Shown here one piece after another: positions 18,540 through 26,473 of a stretch of DNA of 64,000 bases. The position numbers and the translations under genes were made by a program. This stretch comes from Paludibacteraceae bacterium (GTDB taxonomy: Bacteria > Bacteroidota > Bacteroidia > Bacteroidales > Paludibacteraceae): contig JAFUVS010000009.1 of NCBI GenBank assembly GCA_017471175.1, positions 1 through 64,000 on the forward strand, read 5' to 3'. Under the pieces are notes generated by a model, which had not been told where the DNA came from, did no database searches, and was given only the letters and a program-made list of their open reading frames with translations. How positions within the stretch are numbered: position 1 is the first letter of the stretch; the number at the start of each line of letters is the position of its first letter.

Positions 18540-18548
18540 TACTTTTGC
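18540..18548 (+). promoter_or_regulatory. -7 element upstream of lpxA
   Basis: TACTTTTGC fits the TAnnTTTGC consensus. The -33 position is not a clear TTTG. It predicts a leader of just under 90 nt for lpxA. Nothing else gene-like is seen in 18270-18640. Confidence 0.55.
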
Positions 18549-18640
18549 GCGCTTTTTCCTGCGGAGTGATGCGGGCGGGGACTGTGGCACTCCCAAATGA
18601 AGTTATAGACATAGAATAGAATCATAACATATTAAGCAAT

Positions 18641-19486
18641 ATGAATTGTGCAAAGGCATCGGTAGAACCGAATGTGAAAGGAAGTGAATTGTCATCCGCG
18701 GATGGGAGTGCGAAGATAAGTGCGTTGGCATCGGTGGATCCGAGTGCGAAGATAGGTGCGGGCGTAGAGATTGGTCCGTTTGTATTCATCGATGAAGACG
18801 TAGAGATTGGTGAAGGTACGGTGATAGATGCGAACGCGACAGTGTGTGCGCATACGCGCATCGGCAAGCACTGCCATGTGTTTCCGACGGCGATAGTGGG
18901 TGCCGTGCCGCAGGACTTGAAGTTTCGGGGTGAGTTGACTTACACGTACATAGGCGATTACACGGTGTTGCGCGAGTGTTCGACCGTACATAGAGGTACC
19001 GCCTCGAAGGGAAAGACAGTGGTAGGAAATAACTGTCTGATAATGGCTTACTGCCATGTGGCGCACGATGTGGTAGTGGGCGACCATGTGATTATGTCGA
19101 ATGCGACGCAGTTGGCAGGCGAGGTGGTCGTGGACGACTGGGCTGTGATAGGCGGCGGGACGCTGGTTCATCAGTTTTCGCATATCGGTGCGCATGTGAT
19201 GATACAAGGCGGGAGTTTGATTAACAAGGACGTACCGCCCTACGTGATGGCAGCCCGTCAGCCGATACAGTACTGCGGCATCAACACGGTGGGCTTGGGC
19301 AGACGCGGATTCAGCAAGGAACAGATAGATAGTATACAGCAGATATACAGGCTGTTGTATATGTCAAAACTGAACGTCAGTCAGGCGTTGGAGCGCATAG
19401 AGGCAGAGGTACCTCAGTCGGCGGAACGCGATAGTATAGTACGTTTTGTGCGCGGGTCGGAACGCGGTGTGATAAAAGGGGCGTAA
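18641..19486 (+). CDS. lpxA: UDP-N-acetylglucosamine acyltransferase
   Basis: A 281-residue LpxA, catalysing the first step of lipid A synthesis. The left-handed beta helix runs from about residue 27 (ISALASVDPSAKIGAGVEIG) to 200; the catalytic His is in AYCHVAHDVVVGD. The C-terminal helical domain (GLGRRGFSKEQIDSIQQIYRLLY) is typical. There are about 20 extra residues before the first hexapeptide repeat compared with the usual start. It has its own promoter and is separated from lpxD-lpxC by a terminator. Confidence 0.95.
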   Translation: MNCAKASVEPNVKGSELSSADGSAKISALASVDPSAKIGAGVEIGPFVFIDEDVEIGEGTVIDANATVCAHTRIGKHCHVFPTAIVGAVPQDLKFRGELTYTYIGDYTVLRECSTVHRGTASKGKTVVGNNCLIMAYCHVAHDVVVGDHVIMSNATQLAGEVVVDDWAVIGGGTLVHQFSHIGAHVMIQGGSLINKDVPPYVMAARQPIQYCGINTVGLGRRGFSKEQIDSIQQIYRLLYMSKLNVSQALERIEAEVPQSAERDSIVRFVRGSERGVIKGA

Positions 19487-19525
19487 AAGACGGCGAGTAG
19501 CGCATAAAAAGTCAGACAGCGAACG

Positions 19526-20761
19526 ATGAACATCGGAGGGTATGACATAGCGTTATGGGACTTGTATCTGATAGGTGCAATGGTCGTGGTGTTGCTCTTT
19601 CAGTTGTACTTCTACCTGCGTTATATCCGTCTGCCGAAAGCGAAGAAAAAAGCAGTAGCGGAGCAACAGAGACCGAAGCATGCGGGAGACCAATTGGACT
19701 TGTTCAGCGATGACGTGCGCGGTGTGTCGGTGATTGTGGCGGCACGGAATGAAGCAGGCAATCTGCGGGATTACCTCCATTCGCTACTGGAGCAGGACTA
19801 CCCGATGTATGAGGTGATAGTAGTGGATGACCGATCGGAGGATAACACGCGTCAGGTATTGGACGATATGATGCTGCACTACCCACGTTTACGGCGGACG
19901 TTCGTCCCTCAACACGCGCGCATTATCAGCAGCAAGAAATTAGCACTGACATTAGGCATCAAGGCGGCACGGTTTGACTACCTGCTGTTTACGGACGCGG
20001 ACTGCCGCCCGGCATCGAGGCTGTGGATATGGGAGATGATGAACGGGTTTGACTGTCAGGAAGGGACGGATGTGGTATTAGGCTTCGGGGCACACTTCAA
20101 AGGTAAAGGTATGCTGAATCGGATGATACGGTACGACACGCTGTTCAACGGTTTGCACTACTTGGGTGCGGCTCGGTGCAAGCACCCATATATGGGCGTG
20201 GGCAGAAACCTGGCTTATAAGAAAGAGTGGTTCTTGTCGCACAACGGTTTTTCGCCGTACTTGGGCGAGATGGCAGGGGATGATGACCTGATAGTCAATC
20301 ACTATGCGACGGGCAAGACAACGGCAACGGTAACGTGTCCGAAGAGTGTGACGTGGTCGCCGACCAAGCAGACATGGCAGGAATGGTGGCATCAGAAACG
20401 TCGTCATTTGAGTGTATCGCCTCACTATACGGCTTGGAGTCGATTGCGTCTGGGGGTAGAGCCGATGTCGCGCGCTATATGGTACGGAGCAGCTATAGCA
20501 TTGCTTGTTCGGTGCGGGCTTCGATTCGCGATAGCACCTACGGTTAGCATAGGATTGGCAGGCTGCGTGGGACTGCTACTACTGATGCGATTGGTGCTGC
20601 GTGCAACGGTGATGAATGTGTCGGCACGGAGATTGGGCTACTCGCCGAAGGGGATGTGTGCCGGTATCAGCTTGACCGACCTCGTGCTATGGGATATGAT
20701 TCTGCCGCTGTGCAGCTTGTGGATTCTGATGTTTCCAACTCGCAAACCTACCCGATGGTAA
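19526..20761 (+). CDS. membrane glycosyltransferase, family 2
   Basis: A 411-residue inner-membrane GT2 enzyme. One N-terminal transmembrane segment is at about 9-33. The catalytic domain has VSVIVAARNEAGNL at about 66, VVDDRSEDNT, the metal-binding DAD in LLFTDADCRP, and GDDDL plus QKRRH late in the domain (equivalent of ED and QxxRW). Two or three C-terminal membrane segments follow from about 320. Its place after lpxA suggests cell-envelope glycan or glycolipid synthesis, but substrate and product cannot be inferred. Its stop lies 17 bp before the peptidase start. Confidence 0.88.
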   Translation: MNIGGYDIALWDLYLIGAMVVVLLFQLYFYLRYIRLPKAKKKAVAEQQRPKHAGDQLDLFSDDVRGVSVIVAARNEAGNLRDYLHSLLEQDYPMYEVIVVDDRSEDNTRQVLDDMMLHYPRLRRTFVPQHARIISSKKLALTLGIKAARFDYLLFTDADCRPASRLWIWEMMNGFDCQEGTDVVLGFGAHFKGKGMLNRMIRYDTLFNGLHYLGAARCKHPYMGVGRNLAYKKEWFLSHNGFSPYLGEMAGDDDLIVNHYATGKTTATVTCPKSVTWSPTKQTWQEWWHQKRRHLSVSPHYTAWSRLRLGVEPMSRAIWYGAAIALLVRCGLRFAIAPTVSIGLAGCVGLLLLMRLVLRATVMNVSARRLGYSPKGMCAGISLTDLVLWDMILPLCSLWILMFPTRKPTRW

Positions 20762-20778
20762 TAAAAACAATACCCTTT

Positions 20779-22830
20779 ATGAAACGTTTCCTATTCGTTA
20801 TTGCATTGGCAGTCAGTACGTTGGTTCGTGCAGACTTGCTGACCGAGTTGATGATTGACAAGAAATACGACCCGAAGTATTTGAGCGGCAAGGAGATAGA
20901 CTCCGTGCTGAACGGTGTGGAAAAGGGTCGGTATGAACTGCAAGAGAAAACCCGCAGGCAACAATACAGATATTCATACTTTGCGAAGTATTGTCTGCAG
21001 GACAACCGCAGAAAGACGAACAAAGGATTGAGTGACTCGGAGTTGCGCGATGTAGAGATTTCATCGGACGGCAAGTATATAGCCTATGGAAAGGGGCAGG
21101 ATCTGTTCCTATACAAAACGGATTTCAACACGGAGGTGGCTATTACGCTCAAAAGACAGTCGGACGTATTTAACGGCATGAGCGATTGGCTGTATGAGGA
21201 GGAGTTCGGGATTACGAAGATGTACGCTTTTTCTCCTGATAACGAACAGATTGCTTTTATTCGTTTAGAGGAGTCGGGTGTACCTACATTCACGTGGCAG
21301 ACCTACTTGAACGAGGGGGAAGAGAGCAGCAAGTACCCTGAAGAACACTCGCTTCGCTATCCTCGTTCGGGCGAAAGAAACGCCAAGCCATCGGTGTGGG
21401 TATATGATATACGCAAGAAGAGCCTTGTACAGATGCGATTGCCGGAAGAGGATGACCGCTACATTCCCCGTCTGCGGTGGCGCGAAACGGCGGAAGGCAA
21501 CCGTCTGATGGTGCAGACACTGAATCGCGACCAGACGCGTATGTCGGTTTATTCGTGCAATCCGAAGTCAAGTATGGCTCATCTGTTCTATGAGGAGCAG
21601 TCAGATAAGTATTTTACGGATTATTCGTTGTGGGACGAATGGCAATGGCTGCGAAACGGACAAATGGTGATGTTGAGCGAGAAAGACGGCTGGCGCAGGT
21701 TGTACCTATGCTCAGAGCAAGGGGCAGTGTTGCGCGCGCTTTCGCCGGAGGGGATGGATGTGACGGATGTGTACGGCGTGGACGAGTCATCGGGCGTGGT
21801 GTATTACCAAGCAGCACCGGTGGCCACAGAGCGGCATATCTACTCTGTGACGCTGAAGAAAGGGGAGAACGTGCGACTGACCAACGAGCGGGGTTGCTAT
21901 TGGCTGTATGCGGCGAAAGATTTCAGTCGGTGCGTGCTGCGCTATGAGAGTGATGTAGTGCCGCCAACCTATACGTTATGCAACCTGAGCAAGCGCAATC
22001 TGAAAGTGATTCGCAGCCTTGAGAACAACGCGGTGGTAGCAGCCAAATGGAAAGGACTGAATATGCCGCAAAAAGAGTTCGTGCGTATCGGCACGGAGCG
22101 AGGCGATTCGTTGGACGCTTGGATACTGCGTCCGGCGGAAGCATCGGAGACGAACAAGCGTCCGGTGGTGATGTTCCAGTACTCGGGACCGGCTTCGCAA
22201 CGCGTGCTGAACCGTTGGCATCACCGAATCGGGTATGTGTTAGTGCAGATGGGGTATGTGGTGGTGAATGCCGACCCTCGCGGGACAGATTGTCGAGGGA
22301 GAGAATGGCGGAACGAAACGTACCTTGCATTGGGCAAGAAAGAGGCGGAAGACCACTTGAGTGTAGCGCGTTATATACAGACGCTACCCTACGTAGACGG
22401 CAGCCGGATAGCGATGGCGGGCTGGAGTTACGGCGGGTATCAGACGATACGGACGATGTGCGAGCAAGAAGCTTCGAACCCATTGATACGCTGCGGGATA
22501 GCGATTGCGCCGGTGACGGACTGGCGGCTATATGACACGGGTTATACGGAGCGGTATATGCGCCGTCCGATGGTGAACGAAGACGGGTATAAACAAGCGG
22601 ACTTGACAGCTATGGCAGACCGACTGACAGGGCGACTGCTCCTTGTACACGGAATGGCAGACGATAATGTACACGCGCAGAACACGTGGTTGCTGACAGA
22701 AGCATTGGTGAATGCCGGCAAGCAGTTTGATATGCAGGTCTATCCCGACGACAACCATAATCTGCGTCGCGGGAATCATTATCTTCACCTGCACCAACGC
22801 ATCGTTAAGTTCCTGAAAGAAAATCTATAA
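20779..22830 (+). CDS. S9 family dipeptidyl peptidase IV-like
   Basis: A 683-residue serine peptidase. I place the start at the ATG at 20779, giving the signal peptide MKRFLFVIALAVSTLVRA; upstream starts would overlap the glycosyltransferase gene and bury the signal. The N-terminal half is the DPP IV beta-propeller domain (SPDNEQIAFIR, SVYSCNP). The alpha/beta hydrolase half has Ser550 in GWSYGGYQT, Asp628 in GMADDNVH and His660 in DDNHNLR. It should release X-Pro dipeptides in the periplasm. It is probably cotranscribed with the glycosyltransferase and the permease. Confidence 0.93.
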   Translation: MKRFLFVIALAVSTLVRADLLTELMIDKKYDPKYLSGKEIDSVLNGVEKGRYELQEKTRRQQYRYSYFAKYCLQDNRRKTNKGLSDSELRDVEISSDGKYIAYGKGQDLFLYKTDFNTEVAITLKRQSDVFNGMSDWLYEEEFGITKMYAFSPDNEQIAFIRLEESGVPTFTWQTYLNEGEESSKYPEEHSLRYPRSGERNAKPSVWVYDIRKKSLVQMRLPEEDDRYIPRLRWRETAEGNRLMVQTLNRDQTRMSVYSCNPKSSMAHLFYEEQSDKYFTDYSLWDEWQWLRNGQMVMLSEKDGWRRLYLCSEQGAVLRALSPEGMDVTDVYGVDESSGVVYYQAAPVATERHIYSVTLKKGENVRLTNERGCYWLYAAKDFSRCVLRYESDVVPPTYTLCNLSKRNLKVIRSLENNAVVAAKWKGLNMPQKEFVRIGTERGDSLDAWILRPAEASETNKRPVVMFQYSGPASQRVLNRWHHRIGYVLVQMGYVVVNADPRGTDCRGREWRNETYLALGKKEAEDHLSVARYIQTLPYVDGSRIAMAGWSYGGYQTIRTMCEQEASNPLIRCGIAIAPVTDWRLYDTGYTERYMRRPMVNEDGYKQADLTAMADRLTGRLLLVHGMADDNVHAQNTWLLTEALVNAGKQFDMQVYPDDNHNLRRGNHYLHLHQRIVKFLKENL

Positions 22831-22849
22831 ACCAACCTCCTTTACGAAT

Positions 22850-24151
22850 ATGACACAAAAGCAAAAGCAGAGTAATGTACTCACTATTATTATTTGCTTC
22901 TTTTTGTTCGGAATGATTTCGTTTGTGACGGGCATGCAAGACCCGTTCGGCGTGATAGTCCGTGCACAGTTCAAGGCATCGAACGCGATGTCGCAACTCG
23001 GCAATATGGCGAACTTCATCGCCTACGCGTGTATGGGTTTGCCTGCGGGTATGCTGCTGAAGCGATACGGATACAAAGTCACTTCGCTATGGGCAGTAGG
23101 AATCGGTTTTGTGGGTGTGTGTATTACGTTCTTGAGCGGTCGGTTGGGGTCGTTCGGAGTGTATCTGACAGGTGCATTTGTGAGCGGTTTTTCGATGTGT
23201 CTGCTCAATTCGATAGTCAATCCGATGCTGAACACATTAGGCGGTGGCGGCAAACGGGGTAACCAACTCGTGCAATGGGGCGGCAGCTGCAATAGTCTGA
23301 ACGCCACAATTGTACCTATACTAATTGGTTATCTGATAGGTACAGTGAGCAAGGACACACAGATAGCTGATGCTAATCCGGCATTGTACATAGCGATGGG
23401 TATTTTTGCATTTGCCTTCATAGTGCTGTGTTTTGCTCCCATACCGGAGCCTGAATTAGAAGCAGCACGTGCGCGGATGGAACGCGGTGAGAAAAATACG
23501 GAAAAGATGGGTGATTCCATTCGTCAAACGCTTCGTTACAAGCACTTTGTGTTTGGTGCAATTGGGGTATGGCTGTATGTGGGTTTGGAAGTGTGTATTG
23601 CGAATGTGACGAACTTGTACTTGACTTCGTCTGAAATTGGTGTGGCAGCTTCAGTGAGCGGAACGATAGTGGGGATGTATTGGTTCTTTATGCTGATTGG
23701 TCGTCTGACAGGCGGCACGATCGGCGGTAAGGTGTCTTCACGGGCTATGCTGACGACGGTGTCAGTGGCTTGCATTGTGCTATTAGGATTAGGAATGCTG
23801 TTCGGCGACAGCGTACAAGTTTTGTTCCCAGCTATTGACAAGACAACGTTCTCTTTTTCGCTGCATGAGATTCCGATTGCAGCTATGTTCTTCGTGCTGT
23901 GCGGTTTCTGTACGAGTATTATGTGGGGCAGTATCTTCAACCTATCGGTAGAAGGTTTGGGTGAGCATACGAGTATGGCGAGCGGGCTGTTTATGATGAT
24001 GGTGTTCGGCGGAGGTGTGCTACCTTTTGTTCAGAGCCATTTGGCAGATAAGAGCGGTTTTATCCTCTCGTATATAGTTCCTCTGATAGCTGCAGCGTAT
24101 ATCCTGTGGTTTGCACTGAGAGGCAGTAAAGTAGAAACGAAAGAAGGATAG
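22850..24151 (+). CDS. MFS sugar permease, FucP-like
   Basis: A 433-residue major facilitator protein with about 12 membrane segments. The N-terminal part (FFLFGMISFVTGMQDPF, then NMANFIAYACMGLPAGMLLKRYGYK) and MCLLNSIVNPMLNTLGGGGKRGNQ follow the fucose/glucose-galactose proton symporter subfamily. Substrate is probably a hexose or fucose; the sequence does not decide which. It starts 19 bp after the peptidase gene and is the last gene before the accessory stretch. Confidence 0.88.
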   Translation: MTQKQKQSNVLTIIICFFLFGMISFVTGMQDPFGVIVRAQFKASNAMSQLGNMANFIAYACMGLPAGMLLKRYGYKVTSLWAVGIGFVGVCITFLSGRLGSFGVYLTGAFVSGFSMCLLNSIVNPMLNTLGGGGKRGNQLVQWGGSCNSLNATIVPILIGYLIGTVSKDTQIADANPALYIAMGIFAFAFIVLCFAPIPEPELEAARARMERGEKNTEKMGDSIRQTLRYKHFVFGAIGVWLYVGLEVCIANVTNLYLTSSEIGVAASVSGTIVGMYWFFMLIGRLTGGTIGGKVSSRAMLTTVSVACIVLLGLGMLFGDSVQVLFPAIDKTTFSFSLHEIPIAAMFFVLCGFCTSIMWGSIFNLSVEGLGEHTSMASGLFMMMVFGGGVLPFVQSHLADKSGFILSYIVPLIAAAYILWFALRGSKVETKEG

Positions 24152-24161
24152 GCTCTAAAAA

Positions 24162-24187
24162 AACATCGTCCCTCTCGGACGTTAAAC
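24162..24187. repeat. first copy of a CATCGTC...GGACGTTAAAC motif
   Basis: About 25 bases (CATCGTC, a short pyrimidine run, TCGGACGTTAAAC) lie just after the permease gene. They recur at 26044-26068, and more loosely at 24349-24369. The core CGTCC/GGACG can pair. The two good copies bracket a block with one hypothetical gene and the toxin-antitoxin pair. Confidence 0.7.
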
Positions 24188-24241
24188 CTTTCTATTAATC
24201 AGCAATCGCCCAGCAATATGAATGCAGAGCGCAGGCTTTCT

Positions 24242-24274
24242 ATAGTAGGTGGTTAGTAGGTGATTAGTATGTTA
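24242..24274. repeat. 11-bp tandem array, three degenerate units
   Basis: ATAGTAGGTGG, TTAGTAGGTGA and TTAGTATGTTA follow head to tail. They resemble the units TTATTAGGTGG and TTATTATGTGA at 56927-56970. The whole stretch 24152-24465 has no protein gene; the remainder is G+C-richer and could be structured RNA. Confidence 0.7.
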
Positions 24275-24283
24275 TTTGTACGT

Positions 24284-24465
24284 AACTAAGCCGATCACAA
24301 GCCTACCAAAGCGTAACGAATAAAACCTCTTGAGTGGCTTAGAGGGCATCACCTCGGGACGTAAACCGAATCTGAAGGCTGTTTGCGGACCGAAGAGCGG
24401 GTGCATCCGGGTAACTTCCCTTAAAACGAAGTTTTGAGGCGTTTACGAGGATAGCCACACGTGAC
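24284..24465 (+). other. possible structured leader upstream of a conserved hypothetical gene
   Basis: The 180 bases before the ATG at 24466 include paired candidates such as TTAAAACGAAGTTTTGA and a looser copy of the GGACGTAAAC motif, with a composition distinct from the A+T-rich spacers around it. It could be a cis-acting RNA leader. No family is recognised and no fold was computed. Confidence 0.3.
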
Positions 24466-24969
24466 ATGGCAACAACCATCCTTGAACACCCCGTCCGTGA
24501 GATTCACGGCGCACTCGAACGCAAAGGCATCATCAACCGAATGAAGAAATACCGTGCCGATGACGGTCGTATTATCCATGAAGGGATACAGGAGTCCTAT
24601 GCCGTCCGCAATCCGCGTGCCTACAAGAAGAACCCACCGCAGGGCGCAGAACTGGAGCATATCAACCTCTTCCGCCAGGCCTGTCTTATGACCAAAGAGA
24701 TCCTCGATGCCGAAAAGCCCGAAGAAACATCTGCTGTCTCCGTCTTTCCGCCTCGTCCCAAGTACCTCACCAAAGAGGAAGCCCTCACCATGCTCACCGA
24801 CTACCGCAAGCGTTACCAAGCCCAACTGCCTTCCACTCGCGGCACGCGTCCCGATCCGCAAGCCCCGATAGACAAAACCACCCACGCCCCGAAGCGCTAT
24901 TTCCGCCTTGACAACTTCATCCGCTCCATGCTCTATCAATCCCTCAAAGCCCAACAAACTGCCCAATAA
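24466..24969 (+). CDS. conserved hypothetical protein
   Basis: A 167-residue, soluble, Arg/Lys-rich protein with no signal peptide (MATTILEHPVREIHGAL..., RMKKYRADDGRIIHEGIQESYAVRNPRAYKKN). From memory I believe similar short basic proteins occur in Bacteroides genomes, but I cannot attach a function. The basic charge could suit RNA or DNA binding. The opposite strand also carries a long open frame here, but codon pattern and basic N-terminus favour this strand. No close partner gene. Confidence 0.65.
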   Translation: MATTILEHPVREIHGALERKGIINRMKKYRADDGRIIHEGIQESYAVRNPRAYKKNPPQGAELEHINLFRQACLMTKEILDAEKPEETSAVSVFPPRPKYLTKEEALTMLTDYRKRYQAQLPSTRGTRPDPQAPIDKTTHAPKRYFRLDNFIRSMLYQSLKAQQTAQ

Positions 24970-25020
24970 CCTACAGATTAGTGCCCAAATCCACTAAAAA
25001 AGCAAAAAAAACACAAAAAA

Positions 25021-25038
25021 TGCAACCTAAAAGTTGCA
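25021..25038. promoter_or_regulatory. operator-like inverted repeat of the toxin-antitoxin operon
   Basis: TGCAAC and GTTGCA are perfectly inverted around 6 bp. The right half coincides with the -33 position of the promoter, as expected for an autorepressor site bound by the XRE-type antitoxin. Confidence 0.6.
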
Positions 25039-25065
25039 CATATCAAAAATTTATTGTATCTTTGC
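25033..25065 (+). promoter_or_regulatory. promoter of the toxin-antitoxin operon
   Basis: TATCTTTGC at 25057-25065, with GTTG (near TTTG) 20 bp upstream at 25033-25036. It is 21 bp before the start at 25087. Confidence 0.7.
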
Positions 25066-25086
25066 AGCGCAAAATAATAATACTAT

Positions 25087-25632
25087 ATGACATTCGACAA
25101 GATAATAGAAGATGGTCGCCTTTGGGCTGTTCATTATAACGATGAGGAGCAGAATGAATTAGAGCGCGTGTTTACTCAGTGGAATGATGCTGAATGGTTA
25201 TTAGAATTCTTCCAGAAAAATTTTGAAGACCTTGCATATTTTAAAGTAACTAATTTGGATGAAGCTGTTTATGATACAATGGAAGACAGCGATAAATTAG
25301 AATGTCTTATTTTTGATATATCGCCCGACGCTAATTTAGATGAGTTATTCCGTCATCTTGAAAATGGACGCACATCCGAAATGATGTTAGGAAAAGAAAA
25401 AGCACGTTTAGACAAACGTCCTCGCCATGATAGTTGGTTGCGTATATATGCTATTAAACTAAATCCGGGTATATATGTTATTACAGGAGGTGCTATCAAA
25501 CTAACATTGGAAATGAAGGACAGAGAGCACACTCTCAAAGAACTTGGGAAACTGGAGAAAGTTAGACAATATCTTGTTGAGAATGATATAATTGACGATG
25601 ATAGTTTTAACGATTTTATAAAGGAGGGCTAA
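25087..25632 (+). CDS. putative toxin of a HigB/RelE-like type II toxin-antitoxin pair
   Basis: A 181-residue soluble protein. The middle (KARLDKRPRHDSWLRIYAIKLNPGIYVITGGAIKLT) has the basic strand followed by an IYVITGGAIKL strand seen in RelE-superfamily-like Bacteroidetes toxins; the catalytic residues are not certain. The preceding 100 residues are acidic. The XRE-type gene begins 2 bp after its stop, the usual toxin-then-antitoxin order of higBA-like operons. Assignment rests on the pair organisation plus this motif. Confidence 0.7.
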   Translation: MTFDKIIEDGRLWAVHYNDEEQNELERVFTQWNDAEWLLEFFQKNFEDLAYFKVTNLDEAVYDTMEDSDKLECLIFDISPDANLDELFRHLENGRTSEMMLGKEKARLDKRPRHDSWLRIYAIKLNPGIYVITGGAIKLTLEMKDREHTLKELGKLEKVRQYLVENDIIDDDSFNDFIKEG

Positions 25633-25634
25633 TT

Positions 25635-25946
25635 ATGAAAACCGCAGAAGAACAAATTGCTTTTCTGGAAGCTCATTCTTCCCCGACACCTTCAAAGTGG
25701 CGGGAAGAAGCGGAATGGCGTAGAGCCAATAAGGCATGGCTTCCTTATTCTCGCAAGATTGCCATTAAGACTGCTATGGCAATGAAGCGTCAGGACCTTA
25801 CGCGGTCAGACTTGGCAACGCGAATGGGTTGTTCACCGCAGTATGTATCCCGTCTGTTGAAGGGCGAGGAGAACCTCTCGTTGGAAACGATCTGTAAATT
25901 AGAGAATGCGCTTAATGTGCCTATTCTCCAATATGAGTTTGCATAA
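25635..25946 (+). CDS. XRE-family antitoxin
   Basis: A 103-residue protein with a helix-turn-helix of the Cro/C1 type at about 45-97 (MAMKRQDLTRSDLATRMGCSPQYVSRLLKGEENLSLETICKLENAL). The N-terminal 40 residues (EEQIAFLEAHSSPTPSKWREEAEWRRANK) would wrap the toxin. It follows the toxin gene by 2 bp. As in related pairs it probably represses its own operon through the palindrome at 25021. Confidence 0.82.
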   Translation: MKTAEEQIAFLEAHSSPTPSKWREEAEWRRANKAWLPYSRKIAIKTAMAMKRQDLTRSDLATRMGCSPQYVSRLLKGEENLSLETICKLENALNVPILQYEFA

Positions 25947-25972
25947 ATAAGTGATATAGTGTTTCACTTATT
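25946..25972 (+). terminator. hairpin after the antitoxin gene
   Basis: AATAAGTGA and TCACTTATT form a perfect 9-bp stem with a 9-nt loop, starting at the last base of the stop codon. There is no T-run after it, so it may be a 3'-end stabiliser rather than a full terminator. Confidence 0.55.
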
Positions 25973-26040
25973 GGATATCAATAACGAAAACAACAACCGC
26001 CTATGATAAAAAACGATTAAAAGGCATAGGCAAGCAATAA

Positions 26041-26250
26041 AACCATCGTCTTTCCTCGGACGTTAAACAGAGAAAGCGCAAAGTGTTGCGCTGACATATT
26101 GAAGATTCGCGCCTGATAGGGAGCGAAGAAAGCATTTGCTAATGCTTGTTTGTCTGAGTCATTGAAATGTAGGAAGTTTCAAAAGCAGATAGGAAACAAG
26201 TCGAAGCAGATGCCCAGGCGTGTATATACATGTGTATATTTATTGTACGC
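26041..26250 (+). ncRNA. candidate structured RNA
   Basis: This part of the 527-bp gene-free stretch 25947-26473 starts with the CATCGTC...GGACGTTAAAC motif, then has two perfect 7-bp hairpins with 4-nt loops: AGCGCAA/TTGCGCT at 26075-26092 and AAGCATT/AATGCTT at 26130-26147. A purine-rich segment with repeated AGCAGAT follows, then an alternating TATATACATGTGTATA run. Two close, perfect hairpins plus a motif shared with another locus suggest RNA structure. I do not recognise an RNA family. Nothing firm is seen in 26250-26473. Confidence 0.35.
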
Positions 26251-26473
26251 TTATATACATACAGCGCGGGCAACTGATTTGATTATCCGTCTGCTATGGT
26301 ATCCTACAACCTCAATGACCGGATGACAACCAGTTGTCCGCGTTTTTTGTTTGTGCCTTAAGGAAAAACGCTGCAAAGGCACGACAATTTCACGGAACGC
26401 GCAAATGCGCGAGCAATAAGGACTAACAAGGACTACGTAGATATCGCAAAAAAGCAGCATTTTTGCAGTCGAA

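Noticed and set aside
24421..24966. 181-codon reverse frame opposite the hypothetical gene at 24466
   Set aside because: It covers nearly the same span in antisense and has no start signal; the forward product looks like a basic conserved protein.
26251..26460. 69-codon reverse frame upstream of the radical SAM gene
   Set aside because: No motif, high Arg/Cys/Val content and no conserved context; treated as chance.
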